Source of the DNA: Variovorax saccharolyticus | Lineage (GTDB): Bacteria; Pseudomonadota; Gammaproteobacteria; Burkholderiales; Burkholderiaceae_C | DNA: 64,000 nucleotides | Assembly: GCF_030316765.1 (NCBI RefSeq) | Contig: NZ_JASZYT010000003.1 | Location: 614,194-678,193 of the forward strand | Direction of reading: 5' to 3' | Shown: in pieces, positions 55,566 to 63,960 of the stretch | How the letters are laid out: the number at the start of each line of letters is the position of its first letter | Numbering within the stretch: the stretch's first letter is position 1 | Position numbers and translations under genes: made by a program | Notes under the pieces: generated by a model | Database searches by the model: none | Told to the model about the DNA's origin: nothing | What the model saw: only the letters and a program-made list of their open reading frames with translations

Positions 55566-56740
55566 GGCAAGGGCAGCTCCAGGCTGAAGACGCTGCCCGC
55601 GCCGGGCTCGCTCCGGATCGCGACGCGTCCGCCGAAGTGCAGCGCCCGTTCGCGCATGCCCTGCACGCCGTAGGCGGTCGGGGCCTCGAAGACATGGGCC
55701 GGCGCGCCGATGCCGTCGTCGCGCACGCGGATGTGCAACTGCCCGGCCACGGCCTCGATGCGGATGTCGAGCCGGCTCGCACGCGCATGCCGCCCGACGT
55801 TGCTGAGCATCTCCTGGAAGATCCTGAAGACCGCGATCGCGGCCGGCTCGGGCAGCTCGACGCCGGGCGCGACATCCATCTGCCAGTCGAGCGCGAGTTC
55901 GGCCGACTGCACGAACTCGTGAGCCTGCCATTCGAGCGCCGCCCACAGCCCCTGGTGGTCGAGGATGCTGGGCCGCAGGTCGGTGATGATGCGGCCGACG
56001 TTGTCGACCGCGCGCTCGATCAGCCCGCTCATGTTGCGGCACTTGCTGCGCATCAGCGTGCGCATCTGCTGCGCGTCGTCGGGCGCCCGCTCCTGCTGCT
56101 CGCCGAGTCGCTTGCCGATCCAGTCGACGTCCATCTTGAGCGCCACCAGCAGGCTGCCGAGTTCGTCGTGCACCTCGCGCGCGATGCGGGTGCGCTCGTC
56201 CTCGCGCACCTTGTCGAGCCAGGCCGAGAGCTCGCGCAACTGCGCCAGCGCATCGCTCAACGCGCGCGTGCGCTCCTCCACGCGCAGCCCGAGCTCGTCC
56301 TTGGCCTGCTGCAGCGCCAGTGCCGAGCGCCGGCGCTCGGTGATGTCGACGAAGGTGATGACCGCGCCGCGCACCTGGCCGCCATCCAGGATCGGATGGC
56401 TCGAGTACTCCACCGCGAAGGCGCTGCCGTCGCGGCGCCAGAAGACCTCGGTGTCGATGCGGCAGGCGAGGCCCCGCCGGAAGGCGTTGAAGATCGGGCA
56501 GTCGGTGTCGGCATAGTGCGAGCCGTCCGGATGCGAGTGGTGCGTGAGCTCGTGCATGTTGCGGCCCAGCACCTCGGTGCGTTCGTGCCCCAGCATCCGC
56601 GCGCCGGCCCGGTTGATGAACATGCAGTGGCCGTCGAGGTCGATGCCGAAGATGCCCTCGCCGGTCGATTCGAGCAGCAGACCGAGCTGGTGCTGCCACA
56701 GGGGATGGCTGGCCGGAGCGGGCAGGACGGGCGTTTCCAT
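55562..56740 (-). CDS. PAS-domain sensor histidine kinase, NarX/HisKA_3 type
   Basis: A 392-residue soluble kinase without membrane segments. A PAS domain (about 15-135) contains MHELTHHSHPDGSHY and TDCPIFNAFRRG, a His/Cys-rich stretch, and ends VDITERRR. A coiled coil (140-180) follows, then the HisKA_3 dimerisation domain with DERTRIAREVHDELG (phospho-acceptor His191). The ATPase domain has IFQEMLSNVGRHA and VRDDGIG. A short upstream extension in frame to 56779 is possible, but METPVLP is the better start. It pairs with the downstream response regulator. A cytosolic signal, such as redox state or a nitrogen metabolite, is implied by the lack of a membrane anchor. Confidence 0.9.
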   Translation of the reverse strand: METPVLPAPASHPLWQHQLGLLLESTGEGIFGIDLDGHCMFINRAGARMLGHERTEVLGRNMHELTHHSHPDGSHYADTDCPIFNAFRRGLACRIDTEVFWRRDGSAFAVEYSSHPILDGGQVRGAVITFVDITERRRSALALQQAKDELGLRVEERTRALSDALAQLRELSAWLDKVREDERTRIAREVHDELGSLLVALKMDVDWIGKRLGEQQERAPDDAQQMRTLMRSKCRNMSGLIERAVDNVGRIITDLRPSILDHQGLWAALEWQAHEFVQSAELALDWQMDVAPGVELPEPAAIAVFRIFQEMLSNVGRHARASRLDIRIEAVAGQLHIRVRDDGIGAPAHVFEAPTAYGVQGMRERALHFGGRVAIRSEPGAGSVFSLELPLP

Positions 56741-56782
56741 GCACCAGATGCAAGCAACTGCCGTGCCGCCTTGGTGCACCGG

Positions 56783-56812
56783 TTACAGGGCGCCATCGGT
56801 CCCGAAGATAAT
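56783..56812 (+). promoter_or_regulatory. Candidate sigma-70 promoter for the FMN dehydrogenase gene
   Basis: TTACAG and GATAAT are separated by 18 bases and end 38 bases before the GTG start. An 8-bp palindrome GGTGCACC (56773-56780) abuts the -35 and could be an operator. The kinase gene diverges on the other side of this gap. Confidence 0.45.
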
Positions 56813-56850
56813 ACGCATTGCGCAGCCACAGAACCCAGGAGCCCTTTCTC

Positions 56851-58008
56851 GTGCCAGACCTGTCCAAGATCACGACCATCGAAGACCTGCGAGTCATCGC
56901 CAAGAGCCGCGTGCCACGCATGTTCTACGACTACGCCGACTCCGGCGCCTGGACCGAAGGCACCTACCGCGCCAACGAAAGCGACTTCCAGAAGATCAAG
57001 CTGCGCCAGCGCGTGGCAGTCAACATGGAGGGCCGCTCGACCCGCACCACGATGATCGGCCAGGAGGTCGCGATGCCGGTGGCGATCGCCCCGACCGGCC
57101 TCACCGGCATGCAGCATGCCGACGGCGAGATCCTCGGAGCCCTCGCGGCCAAGGCTTTCGGCATCCCGTTCACGCTCTCGACCATGAGCATCTGCTCGCT
57201 CGAGGACATCGCCGAGAAGACCGACCGCCACCCGTTCTGGTTCCAGCTCTATGTGATGCGCGACCGCGACTTCATCGAGCGCCTGATCGAGCGCGCCCGC
57301 GCCGCCAACGTCAGCGCGCTGCAGCTCACGCTCGACCTGCAGATCCTCGGCCAGCGCCACAAGGACATCAAGAACGGCCTCACGGCGCCGCCCAAGCCGA
57401 CGATCAAGAACCTCATCAACCTCGCGACCAAGCCGCGCTGGTGCATGGGCATGCTGGGCACCAAGCGCCGCACCTTCGGCAACATCGCGGGCCACGCCAA
57501 GGGCGTCAAGGACCTGTCCTCGCTGTCGTCCTGGACCGCCGAGCAGTTCGACCCGACGCTTTCCTGGGCCGACGTCGAGTGGATCAAGAAGCTCTGGGGC
57601 GGCAAGCTGATCCTCAAGGGCATCATGGACGTCGAGGATGCACGCCTCGCGGCGGCCAGCGGCGCCGATGCACTGATCGTCTCCAACCACGGCGGCCGCC
57701 AGCTCGACGGCGCACCCTCGTCGATCGCGGCGCTGCCGGCGATCGCCGAGGCCGTGGGCACCGAGATCGAGGTCTGGATGGACGGCGGCATCCGCAGCGG
57801 CCAGGACGTGCTCAAGGCGCGCGCGCTGGGCGCCCACGGCACGCTGATCGGCCGCAGCTTCCTCTATGGCCTCGGTGCGCACGGCCAGGCCGGCGTGACC
57901 CGCGCGCTGCAGATCATCCAGAAGGAACTCGACATCACGATGGCCTTCTGCGGCCGCACGCAGATCGACCAGGTCGACTCCAGCATCCTGCTGCCCGGCA
58001 CCTTCTGA
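56851..58008 (+). CDS. lldD: FMN-dependent alpha-hydroxy-acid (lactate-type) dehydrogenase
   Basis: A 385-residue flavoenzyme of the LldD/glycolate oxidase family that oxidises an L-2-hydroxy acid, probably L-lactate, feeding electrons to quinone. The flavin barrel shows PTGLTGMQHADGE, FQLYVMRDR, LQLTLDLQILGQRHKD, LILKGIMDVEDA with the flavin-contact Lys, and SNHGGRQLDGAPSS with catalytic His280. GTG is chosen as start because AGGAG lies nine bases upstream. A longer frame starts inside the promoter. The next gene encodes a dicarboxylate permease, and the pair suggests organic-acid use. Related enzymes take mandelate or glycolate, so the substrate is moderately sure. Confidence 0.87.
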   Translation: MPDLSKITTIEDLRVIAKSRVPRMFYDYADSGAWTEGTYRANESDFQKIKLRQRVAVNMEGRSTRTTMIGQEVAMPVAIAPTGLTGMQHADGEILGALAAKAFGIPFTLSTMSICSLEDIAEKTDRHPFWFQLYVMRDRDFIERLIERARAANVSALQLTLDLQILGQRHKDIKNGLTAPPKPTIKNLINLATKPRWCMGMLGTKRRTFGNIAGHAKGVKDLSSLSSWTAEQFDPTLSWADVEWIKKLWGGKLILKGIMDVEDARLAAASGADALIVSNHGGRQLDGAPSSIAALPAIAEAVGTEIEVWMDGGIRSGQDVLKARALGAHGTLIGRSFLYGLGAHGQAGVTRALQIIQKELDITMAFCGRTQIDQVDSSILLPGTF

Positions 58009-58020
58009 ACGTGAAGGCGC

Positions 58021-58053
58021 GCTGCCAGTCGGGTCACGGCCCCGGCTGACAGC
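58021..58053 (+). terminator. Long hairpin after lldD, possible terminator
   Basis: GCTGCCAGTCGGG and CCCGGCTGACAGC form a 13-bp stem with one mismatch and one G-U pair around a seven-base loop, 12 bases after the stop codon. No U-run follows, so it may attenuate rather than terminate, or stabilise the mRNA end. Confidence 0.45.
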
Positions 58054-58115
58054 GTCTGCGGGCGCCATGGGGCATCATCGAGAGCGCCATAACAACTCGA
58101 TAGAAGCACTTCTCC

Positions 58116-59456
58116 ATGAGCTCCGCCGCGTCCGCTGCGGGGACGGCTGCGGCCGTCGATCCCGCCCTCTCCCACCGCCCCTACACCTCCGAAGAAAAGC
58201 GCCACCGCATCTTCGCGATCATGGCTGCCTCTTCGGGCAACCTGGTCGAGTGGTTCGACTTCTACGTCTACGCCTTCAGCGCGCTCTACTTCGCCCCCTC
58301 CTTCTTCCCCAAGTCCGACCCGACCGCGCAGCTGCTCAACACCGCAGGCGTGTTCGCCGCCGGCTTCCTGATGCGACCCATCGGCGGCTGGCTGTTCGGC
58401 CGCGTCGCCGACCGCTACGGACGCCGCACCTCGATGCTGATCTCGGTCACGATGATGTGCGCCGGCTCGCTGGCCATCGCCTGCCTGCCCACCTATGCGG
58501 CGATCGGCGCCTGGGCGCCCTTCCTGCTGCTGGTCTGCCGGCTGTTCCAGGGCCTGTCGGTGGGCGGCGAGTACGGCACCACCGCCACCTACATGAGCGA
58601 GGTGGCGCTGCGCGGCCAGCGCGGCTTCTTCTCGTCCTTCCAGTACGTCACGCTGATCGGCGGCCAGCTGCTCGCGGTGCTCGTCATCGTGATCCTCGAA
58701 CAGCTGCTGAGCGAGGCCGAGCTCAAGGCCTGGGGCTGGCGCATCCCCTTCGTGATCGGCGCCATCGCGGCGGTCGTGGCGCTGTTCCTGCGCCGCACCT
58801 TGCACGAGACGCAAAGCGCCGAGTCGCGGGCCAACAAGGAGGCCGGCAGCCTCGCGGGACTCTTCAAGCATCACAAGGCCGCCTTCTTCACCGTGCTCGG
58901 CTACACCGCCGGCGGCTCGCTGATCTTCTACACCTTCACGACCTACATGCAGAAGTACCTGGTCAACACGGTCGGCCTGCCGATCAAGACCACCAGCTAC
59001 GTGATGACGGTCGCGCTGTTCGTCTACATGTGCATGCAGCCGCTGTTCGGCGCGCTGTCCGACCGCATCGGGCGGCGCACCAACATGCTGCTGTTCGGCG
59101 GCCTGGGTGCCGTCGCGACGGTGCCGATCCTGACCGCGCTGCAGGGCGTGACCAGCCCGGTCGCGGCCTTCCTGCTGATCATCCTGGCCCTGGCGATCGT
59201 GAGCTTCTACACCTCCATCAGCGGCATCGTGAAGGCCGAGATGTTCCCGCCGGAGGTGCGTGCGCTGGGTGTAGGGCTGGCCTATGCGGTGGCCAATGCG
59301 ATCTTCGGCGGATCGGCCGAGTACGTCGCTCTGGGGCTGAAATCGATCGGCCACGAGAGCGCCTTCTTCTGGTACGTGACCGGCATGATGGTGCTGGCTT
59401 TCGCGGTCGCCTGGCGGCTGCCGAAGCAGGCCTCCTACCTGCACCACGACCACTGA
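58116..59456 (+). CDS. kgtP: Alpha-ketoglutarate/proton symporter, MHS family
   Basis: A 446-residue inner-membrane transporter with twelve segments. Large stretches match E. coli KgtP as I remember it: [75 protein letters not shown] and [18 protein letters not shown]. It takes up 2-oxoglutarate with protons. A 14-residue alanine-rich extension precedes the conserved start. It lies 107 bases after lldD and past a hairpin, so it may have its own promoter. Confidence 0.93.
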   Translation: MSSAASAAGTAAAVDPALSHRPYTSEEKRHRIFAIMAASSGNLVEWFDFYVYAFSALYFAPSFFPKSDPTAQLLNTAGVFAAGFLMRPIGGWLFGRVADRYGRRTSMLISVTMMCAGSLAIACLPTYAAIGAWAPFLLLVCRLFQGLSVGGEYGTTATYMSEVALRGQRGFFSSFQYVTLIGGQLLAVLVIVILEQLLSEAELKAWGWRIPFVIGAIAAVVALFLRRTLHETQSAESRANKEAGSLAGLFKHHKAAFFTVLGYTAGGSLIFYTFTTYMQKYLVNTVGLPIKTTSYVMTVALFVYMCMQPLFGALSDRIGRRTNMLLFGGLGAVATVPILTALQGVTSPVAAFLLIILALAIVSFYTSISGIVKAEMFPPEVRALGVGLAYAVANAIFGGSAEYVALGLKSIGHESAFFWYVTGMMVLAFAVAWRLPKQASYLHHDH

Positions 59457-59457
59457 G

Positions 59458-60018
59458 TCAGGCTTCGGCTTCCCACATCGTGGGGTAGTGGCGGATGAAG
59501 CCGTCGGGCGTGACTTCGAGCATCGCTTCGTAGTCGAAGCGCGGTGCCGCGTACCAGTAGTCGCTGTCGCTGCGCCGCTCGTAGCGCTGCTGCAGTTCGG
59601 TCAGGCCGCCGCCGTCGAGGTCGAGCCAGGCCACCGGCGCATCGGCGGCCTCGCCGGCAGCCAGGTGCAGCCGGCGCAGCTGCAGCAGGTTGGTGGCCGG
59701 CGTGAAGCCGAGGTCCAGATCGACGCAGTGGCCGAGTTCGGCTACCGGCACGTCATTGAGCTTCCAGCCGCCACGGGTGTCGTGCACGATCGACAGGTCG
59801 ATCGCCTCGCCGCCCAGCCAGCCGCGCACCGTGCCCCATTGCGTATGCCAGGCCCGGTCGCAGCGCACCCGATAGTGCAGTTGCGCGACCCGGCCGTCCT
59901 CATGGCGAAAGGCGGCCCCGCCATCGATCTGCCAGTTCTCGCCCATGCGCTCGAGCCGGCAGACGTCATGCCCCGGCTGGCCGATCCGGCGCCAAAGGAT
60001 GGTTGCGAGCGTCTGCAT
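59458..60018 (-). CDS. Putative glycolipid-binding domain protein
   Basis: A 186-residue soluble protein matching the putative glycolipid-binding family (PF06475). It begins MQTLATILWRRIGQPGHDVC and has GTVRGWLGGEAIDLSI, WKLNDVPVAELGHCVDLDLG with the family's CxDxDLGxTPATN run, and an end YEAMLEVTPDGFIRHYP. It probably adopts a beta-barrel that binds a lipid or glycolipid. There is no signal peptide. Its stop is one base from the kgtP stop (convergent), and it diverges from dinB. The biological role is unknown. Confidence 0.88.
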   Translation of the reverse strand: MQTLATILWRRIGQPGHDVCRLERMGENWQIDGGAAFRHEDGRVAQLHYRVRCDRAWHTQWGTVRGWLGGEAIDLSIVHDTRGGWKLNDVPVAELGHCVDLDLGFTPATNLLQLRRLHLAAGEAADAPVAWLDLDGGGLTELQQRYERRSDSDYWYAAPRFDYEAMLEVTPDGFIRHYPTMWEAEA

Positions 60019-60106
60019 GGGGCGGATGATGGCACCGCCATGCCGCGCAGCGCAAGCGCCGCCTGCCGATGGTGTCCGCCCGTCCGCAGCGGCGACAATC
60101 GCAGGC

Positions 60107-61354
60107 GTGACGACCGCACCGATCCGCCGCATCGCCCATCTCGACATGGACGCCTTCTACGCTTCGGTCGAACTGCTGCGCTACCCGCAGCTCAAGGGCC
60201 TGCCGATGGTGATCGGCGGCGGCCGGCGCAAGGTCGACGAGGCCCTGCGAAACGTGCCCGAGGGCGGCACCCTGGCCGACATCCCGGTGGCCGCCTTTCC
60301 GCTGCTCAAGGACTACGCAGGCCGCGGCGTGATCACCACCGCCACCTATGCGGCGCGGCAGTTCGGCATCGGCTCGGCGATGGGGCTCATGAAGGCCGCC
60401 AAGCTCTGCCCGCAGGCGCTGATCCTGCCGGTGGACTTCGACGAGTACCGCAAGTACTCGCGCCGCTTCAAGCAGGTCATCACCGAGATCGCGCCGCTCA
60501 TGGAGGACCGCGGCGTCGACGAGGTCTACATCGACTTCACGGACGTGCCGGGCGGCCAGCGCGAAGGCGGGCGCGTGCTGGCGCGGCTGATCCAGAAGTC
60601 GATCCTCGGGGCCACCGGCCTGAGCTGCTCGATCGGTGTCGCACCCAACAAGCTGCTGGCCAAGATGGCGAGCGAGTTCGACAAGCCCAACGGCATCTCG
60701 ATCGTGTTCGAGAGCGACCTGCAGACGCGCATCTGGCCCCTGCCCTGCCGCAAGGTCAACGGCATCGGCCCCAAGGCCGACGAGAAGCTGCAGGGCCACG
60801 GCATCCGGACCATCGGCGAACTCGCGGCAAAAGACCGCGACTGGCTGATCGCCCATTTCGGCAAGGCCAGCGGCGCCTGGATGCACGAGGTCGCGTGGGG
60901 CCGCGACCAGCGGCCCGTGGTCACCGAGAGTGAACCGGTATCGATGAGCCGCGAGACCACCTTCGATCGCGACCTGCACGCGGTGCGCGACCGGGCCGAG
61001 CTAGGCGCGATCTTCACCCGCCTGTGCGAACAGCTGGCCGCGGACCTGCAGCGCAAGGGCTACGTCGGCAAGACGATCGGGATCAAGCTGCGCTACGGCG
61101 ACTTCAAGATCGCCACGCGCGACCAGACCATCGAAGCTTTCACCGCCGATCCGAAGGAGATCCGGCGCATTGCCGGCCATTGCCTCAAGCGGGTGCCGTT
61201 GGAGCGTCCGCTGCGGCTGCTCGGCGTCCGCGTGGGCACGCTGGCCAGGGCCGGTGAAGTGCCGGTCGAGCCGGCCGTGCGGCCCCCGGCTGCCGTCCGC
61301 CGCGCGGCCAGGCCGGCCGACGAATCGACCGCCCGGACCGCTTCGTTGTTCTAG
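60107..61354 (+). CDS. dinB: DNA polymerase IV (DinB, Y-family)
   Basis: A 415-residue translesion polymerase. Catalytic residues are visible in IAHLDMDAFYASVE (Asp13) and RGVDEVYIDFTD (Asp138, Glu139). The helix-hairpin-helix KVNGIGPKADEKLQGHGI and the little-finger region (SRETTFDRDLHAV) follow. Compared with E. coli DinB there is an insertion of about 30 residues in the fingers between VIGGGR and GVITTATYAAR (about residues 37-70). The C-terminus ends TASLF, a possible degenerate beta-clamp-binding motif. GTG start gives VTTAPIRRIAHLDMD. No LexA box was recognised upstream, where the divergent gene leaves only 88 bases. Confidence 0.93.
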   Translation: MTTAPIRRIAHLDMDAFYASVELLRYPQLKGLPMVIGGGRRKVDEALRNVPEGGTLADIPVAAFPLLKDYAGRGVITTATYAARQFGIGSAMGLMKAAKLCPQALILPVDFDEYRKYSRRFKQVITEIAPLMEDRGVDEVYIDFTDVPGGQREGGRVLARLIQKSILGATGLSCSIGVAPNKLLAKMASEFDKPNGISIVFESDLQTRIWPLPCRKVNGIGPKADEKLQGHGIRTIGELAAKDRDWLIAHFGKASGAWMHEVAWGRDQRPVVTESEPVSMSRETTFDRDLHAVRDRAELGAIFTRLCEQLAADLQRKGYVGKTIGIKLRYGDFKIATRDQTIEAFTADPKEIRRIAGHCLKRVPLERPLRLLGVRVGTLARAGEVPVEPAVRPPAAVRRAARPADESTARTASLF

Positions 61355-61374
61355 GGCGTGTCCGCCCTGGCCGA

Positions 61375-62412
61375 TCAGCGCGGCGCCAGCGCCGGCACCC
61401 CGCCCTGCCATTGCGGCCAGTTGACGACGATGTGGTCGACCACCCGGCTGCCGACCAGCTCGATGTTCTGGACCGTCTCGGCGAAGCCGCCGGCGGTTTC
61501 GCCGGGTGCCGGGTCCAGATGCTGCAGCGTCGTCTCGCGCGGGTTGCCCTGGTCGAAGTTGACCGCCCCGCGCAGGCTCATCACGCGGTCGGTGCCGTGC
61601 TGGCGCTTGATTACCAGCGTGATCGCGGCCGCTTCCATCTCGGTGATCACATAGTCGTCGGCGCCGTACAGCTTGGCGATGTACTGGGCCTGGTTCGACA
61701 TGCCGGGGCCGTGGAAGAAGGTGTCGCCGGTCATGTGGGTGCCGGTGCCGACGAAGGGTGCGCGCCGCGCCGCCGCCTGCGGGTAGCGCAGGCGGTAGGC
61801 CTTGGCGGAATCGGAGTCCTTCAGCGGGGTGTCGGCCGACAGCTTCATCGCCCAGGCGACCAGTTCGGGGTTGAGCTTGAAGCGGCGGTACTCCTCGTAG
61901 CCCTTGCGCGGCATGAAAGTGGGCTCGCCGGCCTTGTTCTCCTCCGGCGCCCAGCGGTGGCCGAGGTCGTAGTCGACCAGCCAGGTGGCCCAGCTGACCT
62001 CGCCGATGGTGCCGCGCGAGGGCGGCGTGCCGGCCACGCCGGATATCACGTAGTAGGCCTTCGAGAAATCGAACTTCGGGCTGGTCAGGATCGCCTGCAT
62101 CGACGCCGACGAGTTGACCTTGCCCATGCCGAGCACCGAGCCGCAGACGCCGTCCGTGTTGCAGTACACGGGCTGCAGCGCGCCGGGCACGGTGACCGGC
62201 ACGGCCCCCTTCCAGTAGCGCTCGTACCAGTGCTGGAACTCGCCGGCGCGATCCCCGGTGTTCTGGCCGATCTCGAACATGGCGCCAACGAAAACCTTGA
62301 CCTTGACGGGCTCGGCGACGCGCGACGGCGCGACCGAACTGCAGGCTGCAGCAAGCACGACAACGGCAGGAAGCGCACCCCAACGGGCGCGGCGGGACCA
62401 GACTGACGACAT
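61375..62412 (-). CDS. Purine nucleoside permease-like lipoprotein (NUP family)
   Basis: A 345-residue exported protein. The signal ends VVVLAAACSS with a weak lipobox, so it may be a lipoprotein. The mature part follows the NUP pattern of Candida nucleoside permease: MFEIGQNTGDRAGEFQHWYE, YYVISGVAGTPPSRGTIGEV, GTGTHMTGDTFFHGPGMS and VITEMEAAAITLV. The fold is that of nucleoside phosphorylases (the EMEA strand), so enzymatic cleavage of a nucleoside in the periplasm is at least as plausible as transport. CGGAGA precedes the ATG. It is divergent from topoisomerase IB and convergent with dinB. Confidence 0.88.
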   Translation of the reverse strand: MSSVWSRRARWGALPAVVVLAAACSSVAPSRVAEPVKVKVFVGAMFEIGQNTGDRAGEFQHWYERYWKGAVPVTVPGALQPVYCNTDGVCGSVLGMGKVNSSASMQAILTSPKFDFSKAYYVISGVAGTPPSRGTIGEVSWATWLVDYDLGHRWAPEENKAGEPTFMPRKGYEEYRRFKLNPELVAWAMKLSADTPLKDSDSAKAYRLRYPQAAARRAPFVGTGTHMTGDTFFHGPGMSNQAQYIAKLYGADDYVITEMEAAAITLVIKRQHGTDRVMSLRGAVNFDQGNPRETTLQHLDPAPGETAGGFAETVQNIELVGSRVVDHIVVNWPQWQGGVPALAPR

Positions 62413-62573
62413 GGAAATCTCCGGGAGAAAGGGAATTCGACAAGAAAGCAGGACGGTGCGACAGGTGCGCATCGCACCGGCAACGCTTGCAGCGTCCTAC
62501 AGCGGCGCGCCGACCGCATCGGCAGGCTGTAGGTCTCTCTGTGCACTGCTCGGTCGAGATTGTCGCAAACACC

Positions 62574-63689
62574 ATGCCCACCGCGAACCCACGCCCCGTT
62601 CCCCTTGCCAACGGTCTGGTCTACGTGAACCCCGACATGCCGGGCTGGAGCCGGGTCCGGCGCGGCGCCGGTTTTCGCTATCGGGACAGCCGCGGCAACT
62701 GGCTGCGCGACGACGACGAGATCCTGCGCATTCGCCGCCTCGCGATACCACCGGCCTACGACAAGGTATGGATCTGCCCGGTCGCGAACGGTCACCTGCA
62801 GGCCACCGGGATCGACGCACGTGGCCGCAAACAGTACCGTTATCACGTCGAATGGCGTACGTTGAAGGACGAACGCAAGTTCGAGCGTTTGGAAGCCTTC
62901 GGTCGCGCGCTGCCTGCGATTCGCCGCCGCGTGGCGCGCGACCTGGCCGCAGGCGCCAAGGCACCGCTCGAGCGGCAATTGCTGATGGCCACCCTGGTGC
63001 GCTTGCTCGACACGACCTTCCTGCGCGTCGGCAACGAGGAATACGCCAGCAGCAACGGCTCGTACGGACTCACGACGCTGCGCAACAGGCACGTCGACAT
63101 CCAGGGCAGCGCACTCAGGCTGCGTTTTCGCGGCAAGAGCGGCGTGATGCACGAGGCCCGCGTGGACGATGCGCGCATCGCGGCGATCGTGCGCCGATGC
63201 CAGCAACTACCCGGCCAGGAGTTGTTCCAGTATCAATCGGACGACGGTAGTCCGCGCGGCATATCGTCAACCGATGTGAACGATTACTTACGCGAAATCG
63301 CCGATGGTGACTTCACGGCCAAGGACTTTCGCACTTGGCATGGAACGGTCCAGGCCCTCGAATTGACTCGCATCGCGTGTACCACGGGCGAACCGGACGC
63401 CGTGCGCTACAGCGCGAAGGAAATCATCTCGGCGGTGGCGAAACAACTGGGCAACACGCCGGCGGTGTGCAAGAAATCCTATGTGCACCCGGCTGTCCTC
63501 GCGCTCGGCAGCGCACTCGCAGGCAAGGCCGACGCCATCGCCGAGATCTGGACCCGGATCGGCGAACACGCGCAGGGCAGGCGCCATCTGTATGCAGCCG
63601 AAGCCCGCTTGCTGGAATTCCTGCGGCAGCACCGGATGAGCGCCAAACGCAATTCCAGGTCCCCCAAAGCAAAACGCCCAGCCTTTTGA
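62574..63689 (+). CDS. DNA topoisomerase IB
   Basis: A 371-residue type IB topoisomerase that relaxes supercoils by a transient 3'-phosphotyrosine. An N-terminal domain (GAGFRYRDSRGNWL) is followed by the poxvirus-type core: RVGNEEYASSNGSYGLTTLR, LRFRGKSGVMHE with the catalytic Arg/Lys, KDFRTWHGT with a further active-site residue, and CKKSYVHPAVL with catalytic Tyr303. A basic tail (KRNSRSPKAKRPAF) may aid DNA binding. Start MPTANPR is used; an in-frame frame upstream lacks domain features. It is convergent with the rRNA operon, whose terminator overlaps its stop codon. Confidence 0.93.
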   Translation: MPTANPRPVPLANGLVYVNPDMPGWSRVRRGAGFRYRDSRGNWLRDDDEILRIRRLAIPPAYDKVWICPVANGHLQATGIDARGRKQYRYHVEWRTLKDERKFERLEAFGRALPAIRRRVARDLAAGAKAPLERQLLMATLVRLLDTTFLRVGNEEYASSNGSYGLTTLRNRHVDIQGSALRLRFRGKSGVMHEARVDDARIAAIVRRCQQLPGQELFQYQSDDGSPRGISSTDVNDYLREIADGDFTAKDFRTWHGTVQALELTRIACTTGEPDAVRYSAKEIISAVAKQLGNTPAVCKKSYVHPAVLALGSALAGKADAIAEIWTRIGEHAQGRRHLYAAEARLLEFLRQHRMSAKRNSRSPKAKRPAF

Positions 63690-63700
63690 GGGGCTGGGCG
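63671..63700 (-). terminator. rRNA operon terminator
   Basis: On the minus strand CGCCCAGCC and GGCTGGGCG form a perfect 9-bp stem (63675-63683 with 63692-63700) around an eight-base loop, followed by TTTT. It lies 15 bases past the 5S rRNA end. The left part of the stem is inside the last codons of the convergent topoisomerase gene. Confidence 0.8.
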
Positions 63701-63714
63701 GTTTGGGCTGTAAG

Positions 63715-63830
63715 AGCCTGACGATGACCTACTTTCACACGGGAACCCGCACTATCATCGGCGCTGAGGCGTTTCACTGTCCTGTTCGGGATGGGAAGGA
63801 GTGGGACCACCTCGCTATGGTCATCAGGCA
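63715..63830 (-). rRNA. rrf: 5S ribosomal RNA
   Basis: The minus strand begins TGCCTGATGACCATAGCGAG and ends with TCATCGTCAGGCT, pairing the first and last bases in the terminal stem of 5S rRNA. Internal CCCATCCCGAACAGGACAGT and the length of 116 bases are typical of Burkholderiales 5S. It lies 130 bases downstream of the 23S end. Confidence 0.97.
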
Positions 63831-63960
63831 TAAAGGGTTGTCGTGCTGACGGGGTCAGCACAACGAATTCATAGAGTCTGGAATCAGCTTTTGATGCTTG
63901 TGGCATCGGAATCTTGAATGCGTCAACTTGGCATAACACCTTGATCGTAGATCAAAGTTA

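Noticed and set aside
63831..63960. tRNA in the 23S-5S spacer
   Set aside because: The spacer has no cloverleaf or CCA-type end, and such spacers usually lack tRNAs.
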